A stretch of 64,000 nucleotides of DNA from the NCBI RefSeq assembly GCF_947500995.1, contig NZ_CANMUA010000001.1:372001-436000 (forward strand), in the 5' to 3' direction. A program made the translations under genes and the position numbers. This DNA comes from an uncultured Serinicoccus sp. GTDB taxonomy: Bacteria > Actinomycetota > Actinomycetes > Actinomycetales > Dermatophilaceae. Position 1 is the first letter of the stretch. Every line of letters begins with the position of its first letter. The notes under the pieces are model-generated. The model worked only from the letters and a program-made list of their open reading frames with translations, searched no databases and was not told the DNA's origin. Shown one piece after another: positions 1-10,869 of the stretch.

Positions 1-744
1 GTGCCACAGCGGCATCGCCATGATGACCCACTGGATCCACTCGGGGTAGACCGCGATCGGGTAGAGCGTCGCGGAGAAGAGGAACATCGGCAGCAGCGCG
101 AAGTTGATGAGGTCCATCTGCTGGAAGCTGGTGAGGTAGCTCGTCACCCCCATGCCCAGCGCGGCGAACCCCAGCGCGATGAGCACCGCGGCGGGCACCA
201 TGAGCAACGACCACCACGACGTCACCAGGCCCAGGGCCGCGATGACGCCGAGGAAGCCCAGGGCGTAGAGGAACCCGCGGAAGAGCGCCATGAGGATCTC
301 GCCGAGCGCGACGTCCAACGGCCCGAGCGAGGTCTGCAACATCGCCTGGTAGAGCTTGGCGAAGCGCAGCTTGAAGAAGACGTTCCACGTCGAGTCGTAG
401 ATCGCCCCGTTCATCGCCGAGGTCGCGAGGAGGGCGGGGGCGATGTAGGCGGCGTACTCCACCGGCTGGCCGCCCGGCCCGGTGACCGTCCCGACCAGCG
501 ACCCCATCCCCACACCCATGGCCAGCAGGTAGAACACCGGCTCGAAGAACCCGGAGGCGAGCACCATCCAGTTCTGGTTGCGGACCACGGCGAGGCCACG
601 CTCCAGGACGGCGCCGACGTTGCCGGACGCCGACGACGAGAGCCACGCGGGCCGCGGTATGCCGTGCCTCGGCACCGCGAGGTCGCGGCCGGGCTCACCG
701 GCACCTCCACCGCCGGGCGCGAGGCCCCGCCCCGGCGCGCTCAC
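1..744 (-). CDS. ABC-2 type transporter permease (partial, runs off left edge)
   Basis: Minus-strand reading from GTG at 744 gives VSAPGRGLAPGG...VGAVLERGLAVVRNQNWMVLASGFFEPVFYLLAMGVGMGSLVG...; overlaps the stop of the upstream permease (GTGA). Open at window edge. Confidence 0.8.
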   Translation of the reverse strand, partial: MSAPGRGLAPGGGGAGEPGRDLAVPRHGIPRPAWLSSSASGNVGAVLERGLAVVRNQNWMVLASGFFEPVFYLLAMGVGMGSLVGTVTGPGGQPVEYAAYIAPALLATSAMNGAIYDSTWNVFFKLRFAKLYQAMLQTSLGPLDVALGEILMALFRGFLYALGFLGVIAALGLVTSWWSLLMVPAAVLIALGFAALGMGVTSYLTSFQQMDLINFALLPMFLFSATLYPIAVYPEWIQWVIMAMPLWH

Positions 745-1631
745 GAGTGCAGCCTGCGGGTGTAGGAGCGGGTCGCCCAGACGACACCGCCGACCGTGCA
801 GGCCAGCAGGAAGGCCAGGTGCACCGCGATCATCACCGGGGACACGTCCGCGCCGTAGGACGCCACCCGGGCGAGCTGGGTGCCGTGCCACACCGGGCTG
901 ACCCACCCGATCCAGTGCAACCACACCGGCATCGCCGAGAGCGGGAAGAACGTGCCCGCGAAGAGGAACATCGGCATGACGACGAAGCGCTGGATGAAGG
1001 CGAACTGGTAGGCCTCGTCCTCGATGGTCGAGGCGTAGGCCTGCAGGGGCGTGCCGAACGCGGTCGCGGTCAGCACCCCGACCGGCACGACGAGCACGGA
1101 CTGCCACCACCCGGACGGGGCGGCACCGAAGGCCTCCATGATCACCCAGAAGACGCCGCCCTGGAGGACGAAGCGCAGGACCACGGCGAGGAGGTGGCCC
1201 CTCGCGATCTGCCCCGGCTCCAGGGGCGAGGCGGCGGGGCCGTAGTAGAGCCGCTGCCACGTGAAGCCGCTCATGACGGGGTAGGTCATCTCGGCGGTCA
1301 CCGACATGACGACCGTCGACACGAGCAGGGCCGGCGCGACGAAGGTGAGGTAGTCGACGCCGTCGACGGGTCCGCTGCCCCGGTCGACGAGCTCGCCGAG
1401 GCCGACCCCGAGGGCGACCATGTAGAGCAGCGGCTGGAGCACGGCATACACCGCGATCGGGAGCGCGAAGGCGCGCATGCCGCGCAGCGTCGTCTCGGCG
1501 TAGAACCAGGAGCCGGACCGCCGGGTCCGCGCCGCCATCTCGGTGTGGGGCGGCACCCGGCCCGAGGCGACGAGCCCGGCGGCGTCGAACTCCGGCGCGT
1601 CGAGGCCGGTGCCGTGGGTGGGGTCAGTCAA
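741..1631 (-). CDS. ABC-2 type transporter permease (NodJ/DrrB-like)
   Basis: 296 aa ORF with multiple TM segments; adjacent to ABC ATPase and a second permease. Confidence 0.85.
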   Translation of the reverse strand: MTDPTHGTGLDAPEFDAAGLVASGRVPPHTEMAARTRRSGSWFYAETTLRGMRAFALPIAVYAVLQPLLYMVALGVGLGELVDRGSGPVDGVDYLTFVAPALLVSTVVMSVTAEMTYPVMSGFTWQRLYYGPAASPLEPGQIARGHLLAVVLRFVLQGGVFWVIMEAFGAAPSGWWQSVLVVPVGVLTATAFGTPLQAYASTIEDEAYQFAFIQRFVVMPMFLFAGTFFPLSAMPVWLHWIGWVSPVWHGTQLARVASYGADVSPVMIAVHLAFLLACTVGGVVWATRSYTRRLHS

Positions 1632-2547
1632 CGAGCGACCTCCCGGTGAGCCGCAGGAAGACGTCCTCGAGGGAGGCCCGCCGCACCAGGGAGGTGACGG
1701 GATGCAGGCCCCGGGAGGTGACCTGCTCCAGGGCGGCCTCGCCGTCGTGGGCGTAGACGAGGATACGGTCGGGCAGCACCTCCTGGCGCTCGCCCACGCC
1801 CTCGAGCTGGGCCACGACGGAGGCGTTGCGGGCCGAGCCGAACCGCAGCTCCAGCACCTCCCGGGTCGAGTGCTCGCGGATGAGCGAGGCCGGGCTCCCC
1901 TGCGCCATGATCCGGCCGTGGTCGACCACGATCAGGCGGTCGCACAGCTGCTCGGCCTCGTCCATGAAGTGGGTCGTGACGACGAGGGTGGTGCCGGCCT
2001 CCTTGAGCCGGAAGAGGCGGTCCCACAGGATGTGGCGGGCCTGCGGGTCCAGGCCCGTGGTGGGCTCGTCGAGGAGCAGGATCCGCGGCTCGTTGACCAG
2101 GCCCCGGGCGATGGTCAGACGACGCTTCATGCCGCCGGAGAGCGCGCTGACCTTGTCCTTCGCCTTGGCCTCCAGCTGGGCGAAGGCGAGCAGCTCGGCC
2201 GACTTGTCCCGGAGGTAGTCGCGCGAGAGCCCGAAGTAGCGCCCGTACATGACGATGTTCTCGCGGACCCGCAGCTCCTCGTCGAGGTTGTCCTGCTGCG
2301 GCACGACGCCGAGGTGGGCACGCACCTGCGGCCCCTGGGTCCCCGGGTCGAGCCCGAGCACGGCGAGCTCGCCGCCGTCCCGGTCGAGGGTGCCGCCGAT
2401 CATCCGCATGGTGGTCGACTTGCCGGCCCCGTTGGGCCCGAGCAGGCCGAAACTCTCACCCGCCTCGACCTCGAGGTCGATCCCGTCGACGGCGGTGAAG
2501 TTCCCGTAGGTCTTGCGCAGGCCTCGGGCGGTGATCACGGCAGGCAC
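1624..2547 (-). CDS. ABC transporter ATP-binding protein (NodI/DrrA-like)
   Basis: Walker A GPNGAGKST, signature LSGGMKRRL, Walker B ILLLDEPTTGLDP; GTG start at 2547 (VPAVITARGLRKTYG). Confidence 0.93.
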   Translation of the reverse strand: MPAVITARGLRKTYGNFTAVDGIDLEVEAGESFGLLGPNGAGKSTTMRMIGGTLDRDGGELAVLGLDPGTQGPQVRAHLGVVPQQDNLDEELRVRENIVMYGRYFGLSRDYLRDKSAELLAFAQLEAKAKDKVSALSGGMKRRLTIARGLVNEPRILLLDEPTTGLDPQARHILWDRLFRLKEAGTTLVVTTHFMDEAEQLCDRLIVVDHGRIMAQGSPASLIREHSTREVLELRFGSARNASVVAQLEGVGERQEVLPDRILVYAHDGEAALEQVTSRGLHPVTSLVRRASLEDVFLRLTGRSLVD

Positions 2548-2626
2548 GAGCCGAGACTCTACGTCCTCGCCGAGGGCCCGCCAACGGCTTATCCGGTATG
2601 CCGTCCCCCGCCCCGTGCGGGGACGC

Positions 2627-3130
2627 TCAGCGTCCGCGCAGCACCGTCCCGACGGTCGCGACACCCGGCCCCATGTCGGACCAGGGCACGGCCAGGTCGA
2701 GCACGGCCGCGGCCCCGGTGGGGAGCCCTCCCTGCAGCGCCTCCCGACCCTCGTCGTGCTCCCCGGAGTCGGTCAGCTCCCACGCGGTGCTCGACAGGAC
2801 CGGCTCGTGGCCGACGACCCAGAGCACCCCGACACCGTCGGGCACCTCCCGGACCGCCTCGAGGACGCCGTCGATGCCGCCGTCGTAGATGCGGCGGGTG
2901 GGCCACGTCTCGACCTCCCGACCAGCGAGCGCGTGCTCGAGGGTCTGGACGGCACGGGCCGCGGTGGAGACGAGCGCCAGGTCCGGCGCCCACCCCCCGT
3001 CGGTCAGAAGACCCCCCAGGGCCGCGGCGTCCCGGCGACCGCGCGAGCTCAGCTCACGGGCGTGGTCACCCCCCGGCCCGGGGGGAGCGACCTCGGCCTT
3101 CGCGTGCCGGACGAGCACCAGAGTGGGCAT
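2627..3130 (-). CDS. sixA: SixA-type phosphohistidine phosphatase (histidine phosphatase superfamily)
   Basis: N-terminal LVLVRHAKAE motif and VVGHEP motif. Confidence 0.8.
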   Translation of the reverse strand: MPTLVLVRHAKAEVAPPGPGGDHARELSSRGRRDAAALGGLLTDGGWAPDLALVSTAARAVQTLEHALAGREVETWPTRRIYDGGIDGVLEAVREVPDGVGVLWVVGHEPVLSSTAWELTDSGEHDEGREALQGGLPTGAAAVLDLAVPWSDMGPGVATVGTVLRGR

Positions 3131-3227
3131 GCCTCCGACCTCCTCGTCCTCATCGACCCCGTGGCGCCGGGACGGCGTCGTGGGTCCGCGTGTCGTCAGG
3201 TGACTCCCCGAGACTAGCCGGGACGGC

Positions 3228-3264
3228 CGCAGGGCCGGGCGGCTCTCGCCACCACGGCCCTGCG
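3228..3264. terminator. Putative hairpin downstream of the subtilase gene
   Basis: Inverted repeat CGCAGGGCCG ... CGGCCCTGCG (10-bp arms, 17-nt loop) 3' of the minus-strand gene ending at 3296; no clear U tract. Confidence 0.45.
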
Positions 3265-3295
3265 TCCGATCTGGTCGTGCCGGTCGTGCCGACGC

Positions 3296-6184
3296 TCAGG
3301 GCTGGGCGTCCACCCAGTCCGGGTAGTAGTCGTTCAGCGCGTCCTCGACGTCCTGGGACACCGCGTTGGTGCCACCGAGGATGACGACCCGCTCCGGGCT
3401 GAGCCGCTCCAGCTCGGCCAACGTCGCGTCCGGCAGCTCACCGGGCTTGGTGAGCAGCACCGGGACACCCTGGTGACCGGCCAGGGCCGAGCCCGCCAGC
3501 GCGTCCGGGAAGTTGCGACCCGAGGCGATGTGCACCAGCGGGACGTCCGTCCCGTGGACCTGCGAGACCGCGACCGCGGTCTCGTAACGGTCCCCACCCG
3601 AGACCCGCTCGTCCGCGCCCAGCGCGATGAAGGTGTCACCGTCGACGGCCACGGACCCACCGAGCACCACGACCCGGTCGGGGTCCAGCTCGGCGAGCGC
3701 GTCCGCCGTGGCGCCGGGCACACCGTCCGGACGCGTCAGCAGCACCGGGGCGTTCTCCATGCCCGCGCGGGCCGACCCGGTCAGGGCGTCGGCGTAGGCG
3801 CGGTCCTGCCCGGAGGCGACGTAGACGACCTCAGGGTCCTCGAACATCATCGCCAGGTTGGCCGCCGTCTCGTAGCGGTCTGCCCCCTCGACGCGGGACA
3901 CCTCGCCGTAGGCCTCCAGGTCACCCGCCACACCCGAGGACACCGCACCGGTGCCGCCCAGGATGACGATGCTGCTCGGGTCCACGGCCTCCAGGGCCTC
4001 CCGGGTGTCCTGGGGCAGCCGGTCGTTCTTCACCAGCAGCACCGGGGCCGGGTCACCCTCAGGCGTGTTCATCGTGCCGGGGAGCAGGCCGCGGGACGCG
4101 GCCGGCGAGCCGGACATGGCGTCGGCGAACCCGGTGCCCGAGGCGATGTAGACCGTCTCCACCCCGTCGGGGTAGAGGCCGGAGATCGCCGCGGCGGTGC
4201 CGTAGCGGTCCGGGCCGAACACGCGCTCGACCTCGGGCTCGGGCTCGTCGTCGGCGACCTCGCCACGGGCGAGCACCGGGATCGCGGCGACCACGTCGCC
4301 GGAGGTCCAGGCGATCTCGCCCTGCTGCCACACGTCGGTGGCGGCGCCGGTGTTGGCGACCGTGATGGTCACCTCGGCGGAGCCGCCCGCCGGGACGGTG
4401 ACGCTGGCCGGCTCGACCGTCACGGACAGGGTGTCCGGGCCGGTGACGGAGGCCGCGAAGGTCGAGTCCGCCGCACCGGGGTTGGTGACGGTCCGGGTCA
4501 GCGTGGTCGGCTGGGTGCCGAGCGCCGGCACCGAGACGTAGGCCGCGTTGAGGTCGTAGCCGGTGCTCGGGTCGGCGAGGAAGGCGTCCCAGTCGGCCTC
4601 GGTCGAGTCGAACACCAGACCGGGCTCGAGGAAGGCGCGCGGCTCGACGAAGCCGGTGCCGCCGACCACGGCCTGGTTGCTCTGAGCGTCGACGTAGTCG
4701 GTCGTCGAGGTCTGCAGGGCCGACTTGATGGCCATCGGCGACCACTCCGGGTGCGCCGCGGCGAGCAGCGACCCCAGGCCGGCGACGTGCGGGGAGGCCA
4801 TCGAGGTGCCGGACAGGTAGCCGTACCGCGGCTCGCCGCCCTGGCTGGCGACAGCCGCCAGGACGTTGACGCCGGGCGCGCCCAGGTCGGGCTTGAGGAT
4901 GGTCTGCTCGTCGGCGTCGACGTCCACCGGGCCGCGGCCGGAGAACGGCGCGATGGAGGGCACGGGGCCGTCCTCGGGGCGGTGGAAGGAGGCGGCGACC
5001 GTGGTGTGCCAGGGGCCGATGTGGGCGACGGCGACCCCGTCCTGCGCGGAGTTGCCGGCCGACGTGGCGTTGAAGACACCAGCGGCCGCGGCGTTCTTGA
5101 AGGCCAGGTCGACCGGGTCCACGTAGGTGGAGGGGTCGCCGCTGACGGAGAAGTTGATGACGTCGACGCCGTCGACGAGGGCGGCCTCGACCGCGGCGAT
5201 GGAGTCGTCGGGGTGGCACCCGCTCACGCCCTCGAAGTCGAAGCAGGCCTTGTAGGCCGCGACGTGCGCCCCCGGTGCCATCCCGGCCAGGTCGTAGGTG
5301 TTGCCCTCGCCGTCCTCCAGGGACACCTCCCGCCCGGCCGCCGTGCTGGCGACGTGCGAGCCGTGGGCGTCGGTGTCCAGCGGGCTGACGCTCTCGGCCT
5401 CGATGGGCTCGTAACCGTCGGCGCGGGCCCCCTCGACGAAGTAGCGGGCGCCGACGATCTTGTCGGTGCAGGCCGAGGCGGGGAAGTCGTCCGCGTCGTC
5501 GCCCTCACCCGTCTCGCACTCCCCGGCCCAGCCGGCCGGCGGGGCCGGCATGCCGTCCGCGGCGAAGGAGGGGCTGTCGTAGGCGATGCCGGAGTCGATG
5601 ACGCCGACGACCGTGCCCTTGCCGGCCTCCATCGGCCCGCCGAGCTGGGACCAGACGCCACCGGGACCGCGCAGGCCGAGCAGGTCGGGCGACAGGTCCG
5701 TGTCCGGGTCGGCCGGCGCACCGTCGGGCTGACCGACGATGTCCGAGTCCAGCTGGCGCAGGGTGGAGCGGGTGATCGACACCACGTCGTCGCGCTGGGC
5801 GAGGGCGGAGGCCTCCGCGGCGGTGAGCTGCACCGCGAAGCCGTTGAGGGCGACCGTGTATCGGTAGGTCGGCTCGGCGGCCACCCCCTGCAGCACGCCG
5901 TCCTGCTGGGCGAGCAGCTGGTCGGTGTAGCCGAGCGCCTGCGCGGAGGTCGTGTCGACCTTCTGCAGGGCGGACCCGGCCGTGCCCGGGTGGGTGGCCA
6001 GCGGCAGCCGGTCCAGCACCACGACGTAGGCACCGTCCTGGAAGTCGCCGGTCGCGCTGACCGGTCCGGCCACCGCCGGTCCGTCGGTCGCGGAGGCGGC
6101 CACCGGCGCGAGCCCGGCCACGAGGCTGAGTCCAGCCACGGCGGCCAGGGCGCGACGAGCCCCCGATGTCGAGCGATAGGTCAC
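3296..6184 (-). CDS. Secreted S8 (subtilisin-like) serine peptidase with I9-like propeptide and three C-terminal cell wall-binding repeat 2 (CWB2) domains
   Basis: Signal-like N-terminus (ARRALAAVAGLSLVAGLAPVAASA), catalytic blocks VVGVIDSGI, DAHGSHVAS, GTSMASPHVAG; three C-terminal repeats of form RxxGxDRYxTA...A(D)A..GS...VxxLGG. Confidence 0.92.
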   Translation of the reverse strand: MTYRSTSGARRALAAVAGLSLVAGLAPVAASATDGPAVAGPVSATGDFQDGAYVVVLDRLPLATHPGTAGSALQKVDTTSAQALGYTDQLLAQQDGVLQGVAAEPTYRYTVALNGFAVQLTAAEASALAQRDDVVSITRSTLRQLDSDIVGQPDGAPADPDTDLSPDLLGLRGPGGVWSQLGGPMEAGKGTVVGVIDSGIAYDSPSFAADGMPAPPAGWAGECETGEGDDADDFPASACTDKIVGARYFVEGARADGYEPIEAESVSPLDTDAHGSHVASTAAGREVSLEDGEGNTYDLAGMAPGAHVAAYKACFDFEGVSGCHPDDSIAAVEAALVDGVDVINFSVSGDPSTYVDPVDLAFKNAAAAGVFNATSAGNSAQDGVAVAHIGPWHTTVAASFHRPEDGPVPSIAPFSGRGPVDVDADEQTILKPDLGAPGVNVLAAVASQGGEPRYGYLSGTSMASPHVAGLGSLLAAAHPEWSPMAIKSALQTSTTDYVDAQSNQAVVGGTGFVEPRAFLEPGLVFDSTEADWDAFLADPSTGYDLNAAYVSVPALGTQPTTLTRTVTNPGAADSTFAASVTGPDTLSVTVEPASVTVPAGGSAEVTITVANTGAATDVWQQGEIAWTSGDVVAAIPVLARGEVADDEPEPEVERVFGPDRYGTAAAISGLYPDGVETVYIASGTGFADAMSGSPAASRGLLPGTMNTPEGDPAPVLLVKNDRLPQDTREALEAVDPSSIVILGGTGAVSSGVAGDLEAYGEVSRVEGADRYETAANLAMMFEDPEVVYVASGQDRAYADALTGSARAGMENAPVLLTRPDGVPGATADALAELDPDRVVVLGGSVAVDGDTFIALGADERVSGGDRYETAVAVSQVHGTDVPLVHIASGRNFPDALAGSALAGHQGVPVLLTKPGELPDATLAELERLSPERVVILGGTNAVSQDVEDALNDYYPDWVDAQP

Positions 6185-6310
6185 GATCGATTCCCCTGAT
6201 TCCCTGTGAGCACGCCCGAGGACGAGCGCGCAGATGACGCCGCACCTCCTGCAGGTCCGGCCTCTGGAGCCTATACCGAGCGCAGTAGGTTCGCGCAAGG
6301 GTGCGCGGTG

Positions 6311-6341
6311 TTCGTCGCCTGATGTTCACCAGGACGACGAA
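6311..6341. terminator. Putative hairpin 3' of the D-2-hydroxyacid dehydrogenase gene
   Basis: TTCGTCGCCTG-ATGTTCAC-CAGG-A-CGACGAA: complementary arms with a single bulge, just past the stop at 6350 (minus strand). Confidence 0.4.
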
Positions 6342-6349
6342 GCAGCAGG

Positions 6350-7339
6350 TCAGGCCGGATGTGCGGCTGGTCCGGCCACCTGGTGCAGGATCTGTCCCTC
6401 GTCCCGGTATGCCGTCAGCTGAGACGTCAGGTAACTTCCCATCCGCGGCAGCGAGGCGGGCGAGGCTCCCCCGACGTGCGGCACGACGAGCACCCCGGGG
6501 GTGGAGAGGGCGGGGTGCCCGTCCGGGAGCGGCTCGGGGTCGGTGACGTCCAGGGCGGCCCGCAACCGGCCGGCCGCGCACTCGGCGAGCAGGGCGTCGT
6601 TGTCGACGACCGGTCCGCGCGCGACGTTGACGACGAGCGCCTGGTCGGGCAGCGCGGCGAGCTCCGCGGCGCCCAGCAGCCCGCGGGTGCCCTCGGTGAG
6701 CGGCAGGGTGAGCACGACGGCGTCGGCCCGCGGCAGCAGCTCGGGCAGGCGGTCGACGCCGTGCACCCGCTCCACCAGGCCGTCCCCGGGGCGGTCCGCG
6801 CTGGCCACGGCGAGGACGTCGCACTCGCAGGCCAGCAGCCGCCGGGTCAGTGCCGTGCCGATGCCCCCGTAGCCCACCACCAGGACCGTGGAGTCGGCCA
6901 GCGAGCGCCACGGGCCGGGGACCGATCGGTCCCACACCCCGTCCGCCTGGCGCAGCACGTGGTGCGGCAGGTTCCGCTGCGCCGCCAGGAGCAGCGTCAG
7001 GGCCAGCTCGCTGGTGGCGGTGTCGTGCACGCCGACGGCGTTGGCCAGCCGCACCCCGTCCGGCAGGAAGGGCAGGGCGTGCTCGTAGCCCGCCGAGGCC
7101 AGGACCACCGCCCGCAGCCCCGGCACCTCCCCCATCCGGCGCAGCCACGGCCCGGCGATCATCGACAGCGCCAGGAGGTCCACGTCCCGACCCCCGCCGG
7201 GCAGGGCGTCGCCGTCGGTGTGGTCGTACGCCAGCACCTCGACCCCCTCGACCGGCCCGAGGTGCACCAGCAGCTCCTCGGGGACGGCCGCGACGGGCGC
7301 GCGGCGGGGCGCGGCCCCCTCAGGGGTGGACGACGGCAT
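6350..7339 (-). CDS. D-isomer-specific 2-hydroxyacid dehydrogenase, NAD-binding
   Basis: VLVVGYGGIGTALTRRL Rossmann motif; NVARGPVVDNDALL motif. Confidence 0.9.
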   Translation of the reverse strand: MPSSTPEGAAPRRAPVAAVPEELLVHLGPVEGVEVLAYDHTDGDALPGGGRDVDLLALSMIAGPWLRRMGEVPGLRAVVLASAGYEHALPFLPDGVRLANAVGVHDTATSELALTLLLAAQRNLPHHVLRQADGVWDRSVPGPWRSLADSTVLVVGYGGIGTALTRRLLACECDVLAVASADRPGDGLVERVHGVDRLPELLPRADAVVLTLPLTEGTRGLLGAAELAALPDQALVVNVARGPVVDNDALLAECAAGRLRAALDVTDPEPLPDGHPALSTPGVLVVPHVGGASPASLPRMGSYLTSQLTAYRDEGQILHQVAGPAAHPA

Positions 7340-7347
7340 ACCGGCGA

Positions 7348-8910
7348 TCAGCCCTGCACGCCGAGCGTCTCCAGGATGAGCTCACGCGCGCGGCCGGCGT
7401 CGGCCTGGCCACGCATCTTCTTCATCACCTGGCCGATGAGGGCACCGACGGCCTGCACCTTGCCGCCGCGGATCTTCTCCACGACGTCGGGGTTCTCGGC
7501 GATGACCTCCTCGACCGCGCCCTGCAGGGCGCCGTCGTCCTGGACCAGCTCGAGGCTCCGGGCGTCGGCGACCTCGGTGGGGGTGCCCTCGCCGGCGAGC
7601 ACGCCCTCCAGCGTCTGTCGGGCCATCGAGTCGTTGAGCCTTCCGCCGGTGACGAGGGAGTCCAGCTCGGCGACGTGGGCGGGGGTGACCCCGAGATCGA
7701 GCAGGTCGACCGCGCCCCCGTCCTCTCCCGCGGTCTTGGCCCGGCGGGCCAGCTCGCCCATCCACCACTTGCGGGCCGCGGCCGGCGAGGCCCCGGCCGC
7801 CACGGTCGTCTCGATGACCTCCACCGCGCCGGCGTTGACGACGTCGCGCATCTCCAGGTCGGAGTAGCCCCACTCCTCCTGCAGCCGACGGCGTCGCTCG
7901 GCGGGGTTCTCCGGCAGCGTGGCCCGCAGCCGCTCGACGTCCTCCCGGGTGGGGGCGACCGGCACGAGGTCGGGCTCGGGGAAGTAGCGGTAGTCGTCGG
8001 CGTCCGACTTGGGACGGCCCGAGGTGGTGACCCCGGTGTCCTCGTGCCAGTGCCGGGTCTCCTGCACGATGGACTCCCCCGCGTCGAGGACGGCGGCGTG
8101 CCGGGTCATCTCGTAGCGCACCGCCCGCTCGACCGAGCGCAGGCTGTTGACGTTCTTGGTCTCGGTGCGGGTGCCGAAGCGCTCGACGCCGGTCGGCATG
8201 AGCGAGACGTTGGCGTCGCAGCGCAGCGACCCCTGCTCCATCTTGACGTCCGAGACGTCGAGCGCCCGCAGCAGGTCGCGCAGCGCCGCGACGTAGGCCC
8301 GGGCCACCTCGGGTGCCCGCTCGCCGGCACCGGTGAGCGGCTTGGTGACGATCTCGATGAGGGGTATGCCGGCGCGGTTGTAGTCCACCAGGCTGTGGCT
8401 GGCCCCGTGGATCCGCCCGGTGGCGCCGCCGACGTGGGTCGACTTGCCGGTGTCCTCCTCCATGTGGGCCCGCTCGATCTCGACGCGGTAGGTGAAGGGT
8501 TCCTCGTCGACGCCCTCCCGGGGCGGCACCTCGACGTCCAGCCAGCCGTCGACGGCGATCGGCTCGTCGTACTGGCTCGTCTGGAAGTTCTTCGGCATGT
8601 CCGGGTAGAAGTAGTTCTTCCGGGCGAACCGGCACCAGTCCGCGATCCCGCAGTTCAGCGCGAGGCCGATGCGGATGGCCGACTCGACCGCCGTGCGGTT
8701 GACCACCGGCAGCGCCCCGGGCAGCCCGAGGCAGACCGGGCAGGTCTGGGTGTTGGGCTCGGCGCCGAAGCCGGTGGCGCAGCCACAGAACATCTTGGTG
8801 GCGGTGCCCAGCTCGACGTGCACCTCCAGCCCCAGCACCGGCTCGTAGCGGGTCAGCAGGTCGTCGTAGGCGACGGTCCGCTCGGGACCGGCCGTGGTCC
8901 GGGTGCTCAT
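7348..8910 (-). CDS. gatB: Asp-tRNA(Asn)/Glu-tRNA(Gln) amidotransferase subunit B
   Basis: [44 protein letters not shown]..., [17 protein letters not shown]; adjacent gatA and gatC. Confidence 0.97.
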   Translation of the reverse strand: MSTRTTAGPERTVAYDDLLTRYEPVLGLEVHVELGTATKMFCGCATGFGAEPNTQTCPVCLGLPGALPVVNRTAVESAIRIGLALNCGIADWCRFARKNYFYPDMPKNFQTSQYDEPIAVDGWLDVEVPPREGVDEEPFTYRVEIERAHMEEDTGKSTHVGGATGRIHGASHSLVDYNRAGIPLIEIVTKPLTGAGERAPEVARAYVAALRDLLRALDVSDVKMEQGSLRCDANVSLMPTGVERFGTRTETKNVNSLRSVERAVRYEMTRHAAVLDAGESIVQETRHWHEDTGVTTSGRPKSDADDYRYFPEPDLVPVAPTREDVERLRATLPENPAERRRRLQEEWGYSDLEMRDVVNAGAVEVIETTVAAGASPAAARKWWMGELARRAKTAGEDGGAVDLLDLGVTPAHVAELDSLVTGGRLNDSMARQTLEGVLAGEGTPTEVADARSLELVQDDGALQGAVEEVIAENPDVVEKIRGGKVQAVGALIGQVMKKMRGQADAGRARELILETLGVQG

Positions 8911-10463
8911 GCCCTCACCTCGATCTCGGGAGCCTGCTCGATGACGTAGCCGCCCTGCCGCTCGCGCAGCCGGGCCTCCAGGGCCGCGCCCACGGCATAC
9001 AGGCGCTGGTCCTGCATCGCGGGGGCGAGGACCTGCAGCCCCGTGGGCAGACCGTCCTCGTCTGCGGTGCCGGACGGCACCGACATGCCGGGGACCCCGG
9101 CGAGGTTGGCCGGGATGGTGGCGATGTCGTTGAGGTACATCGCCATCGGGTCCTCGGTCTTGTCGCCGATGCGGAACGCGGTGGTCGGCGAGGTCGGGCT
9201 GACGAGCACGTCGACCTGGTCGAAGGCGGCCTCGAAGTCGCGGGCGATGAGGGTGCGGACCTTCTGCGCCTGGCCGTAGTAGGCGTCGTAGTAGCCGCTG
9301 GAGAGCGCGTAGGTGCCCAGGATGATCCGGCGCTTGACCTCGTCGCCGAAGCCCGCGTCCCGGGAGGCGCCCATGACCTGCTCGGCGCTCGGGCTGCCGT
9401 CCGGGGTGACCCGCAGGCCGTAGCGCATCGCGTCGTAGCGGGCCAGGTTGCTGCTCGCCTCGGAGGGCAGGATGAGGTAGTAGGCCGCCATCGCGTAGGC
9501 GAAGTGCGGGCAGGAGACCTCGGTGATCTCCGCGCCCAGGTCGCGCAGCGCGTCCAGCGCCTCCTCGAACCGGGCCTGCACGCCGGGCTGGAAACCCTGG
9601 TCGGAGCCGCTGATCTCGCGGACGACCCCGACGCGCAGCCCGGCGAGGTCGGTGGTCCCGGCTGCGCCCACGACGTCCGGCACCGGGGCGTCGACCGAGG
9701 TGGAGTCCATCGGGTCGTGCCCGGCGATGACCTCGTGCAGCAGCGCCGCGTCGGCGACGGTGCGCGCGCAGGGGCCGATCTGGTCCAGGCTGGAGGCGAG
9801 CGCGATGATGCCGTAGCGGCTCACCGCGCCGTAGGTCGGCTTGGTGCCGACGGTGCCGGTGACCGCGGCCGGCTGCCGGATCGACCCGCCGGTGTCGGAG
9901 CCGATGGCCAGCGGCGCGAGGTATGCCGCGACCGCCGCGCTGCTGCCGCCGCCGGACCCGCCGGGGATCCGGTCGAGGTCCCACGGGTTGCGGGTCGGCC
10001 CGAAGGCGGAGTGCTCGGTGGAGGAGCCCATGGCGAACTCGTCCATGTTGGTCTTGCCGAGGATGGGCATGCGGGCGTCCCGCAGCCGGGTGACGATCGT
10101 CGCGTCGTAGGGCGGGACGAAGTCCTCGAGCATGCGGCTGCCCGCGGTCGTCGTCAGCCCCTGCGTGCAGGCGATGTCCTTGACCGCGACCGGCACCCCG
10201 GCCAGGCGGGGCAGCTCCTCGCCGGCGGCCCGGGCGGCGTCGACCTCGCGGGCCGTCGCCAGGGCGCCCTCGGCGTCGACGAGGAGGAAGGCGTGCACGG
10301 TGGGGTCGAGCCGCTCGATCCGGTCCAGGTGGGCCTGCGTGAGCTCGACCGAGGTGAGGGTTCCGGCGGCGAGGCGGTCGGCCATCTCCACCGCGGTGAG
10401 CCGGGTGAGGTCGGCGTCGGCCGCCCCCGCGGCGGACGCGGCCTGGGTGGTGTGGTCGCTCAT
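8907..10463 (-). CDS. gatA: Asp-tRNA(Asn)/Glu-tRNA(Gln) amidotransferase subunit A
   Basis: Amidase signature [33 protein letters not shown]. Confidence 0.97.
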   Translation of the reverse strand: MSDHTTQAASAAGAADADLTRLTAVEMADRLAAGTLTSVELTQAHLDRIERLDPTVHAFLLVDAEGALATAREVDAARAAGEELPRLAGVPVAVKDIACTQGLTTTAGSRMLEDFVPPYDATIVTRLRDARMPILGKTNMDEFAMGSSTEHSAFGPTRNPWDLDRIPGGSGGGSSAAVAAYLAPLAIGSDTGGSIRQPAAVTGTVGTKPTYGAVSRYGIIALASSLDQIGPCARTVADAALLHEVIAGHDPMDSTSVDAPVPDVVGAAGTTDLAGLRVGVVREISGSDQGFQPGVQARFEEALDALRDLGAEITEVSCPHFAYAMAAYYLILPSEASSNLARYDAMRYGLRVTPDGSPSAEQVMGASRDAGFGDEVKRRIILGTYALSSGYYDAYYGQAQKVRTLIARDFEAAFDQVDVLVSPTSPTTAFRIGDKTEDPMAMYLNDIATIPANLAGVPGMSVPSGTADEDGLPTGLQVLAPAMQDQRLYAVGAALEARLRERQGGYVIEQAPEIEVRA

Positions 10464-10464
10464 G

Positions 10465-10761
10465 TCACTCCTCGTCCAGGATGCGCGGCACCGCGAAGCG
10501 GTCGTCCTGGGCCTGCGGGGCGTTGGCCAGGGCCTGCTGCACGGTCAGGCTCTCCCGCACCTCGTCGGGGCGGGTGACGTTGGCCAGCGGCATGGGGTGG
10601 GACATGGGCGGCACGTCGGCCGAGGCGACCTCACCGACCTGGCCGACCCAGTCGACGATCTGGTCGAGCTGGGCGGCGAGCCGGTCGAGCTCGGCGTCCT
10701 CGAGCTGGATCCGGGCCAGCATGGCGACGTGCGCGACGTCCTCGCGCGAGAGGTGGGACAT
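10465..10761 (-). CDS. gatC: Asp-tRNA(Asn)/Glu-tRNA(Gln) amidotransferase subunit C
   Basis: 98 aa, [39 protein letters not shown]; operon with gatA/gatB. Confidence 0.95.
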   Translation of the reverse strand: MSHLSREDVAHVAMLARIQLEDAELDRLAAQLDQIVDWVGQVGEVASADVPPMSHPMPLANVTRPDEVRESLTVQQALANAPQAQDDRFAVPRILDEE

Positions 10762-10869
10762 GGGCCCAGTCTAGGTCGCGCGCGTCGCCGTCCAGGGCAT
10801 GGTGGTGCCCTGGTGCGATCACGACGAATTCGCGGGCGCCACCCCGGCGTGGACCGGTAGCGTCGCCGG

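Noticed and set aside
3473-6199. 908-aa plus-strand ORF
   Set aside because: Antisense shadow of the subtilase-CWB2 gene; no recognisable domain.
7348-9984. 878-aa extension of gatB
   Set aside because: The first ~358 aa are an off-frame translation of gatA; the true GatB start is the ATG at 8910.
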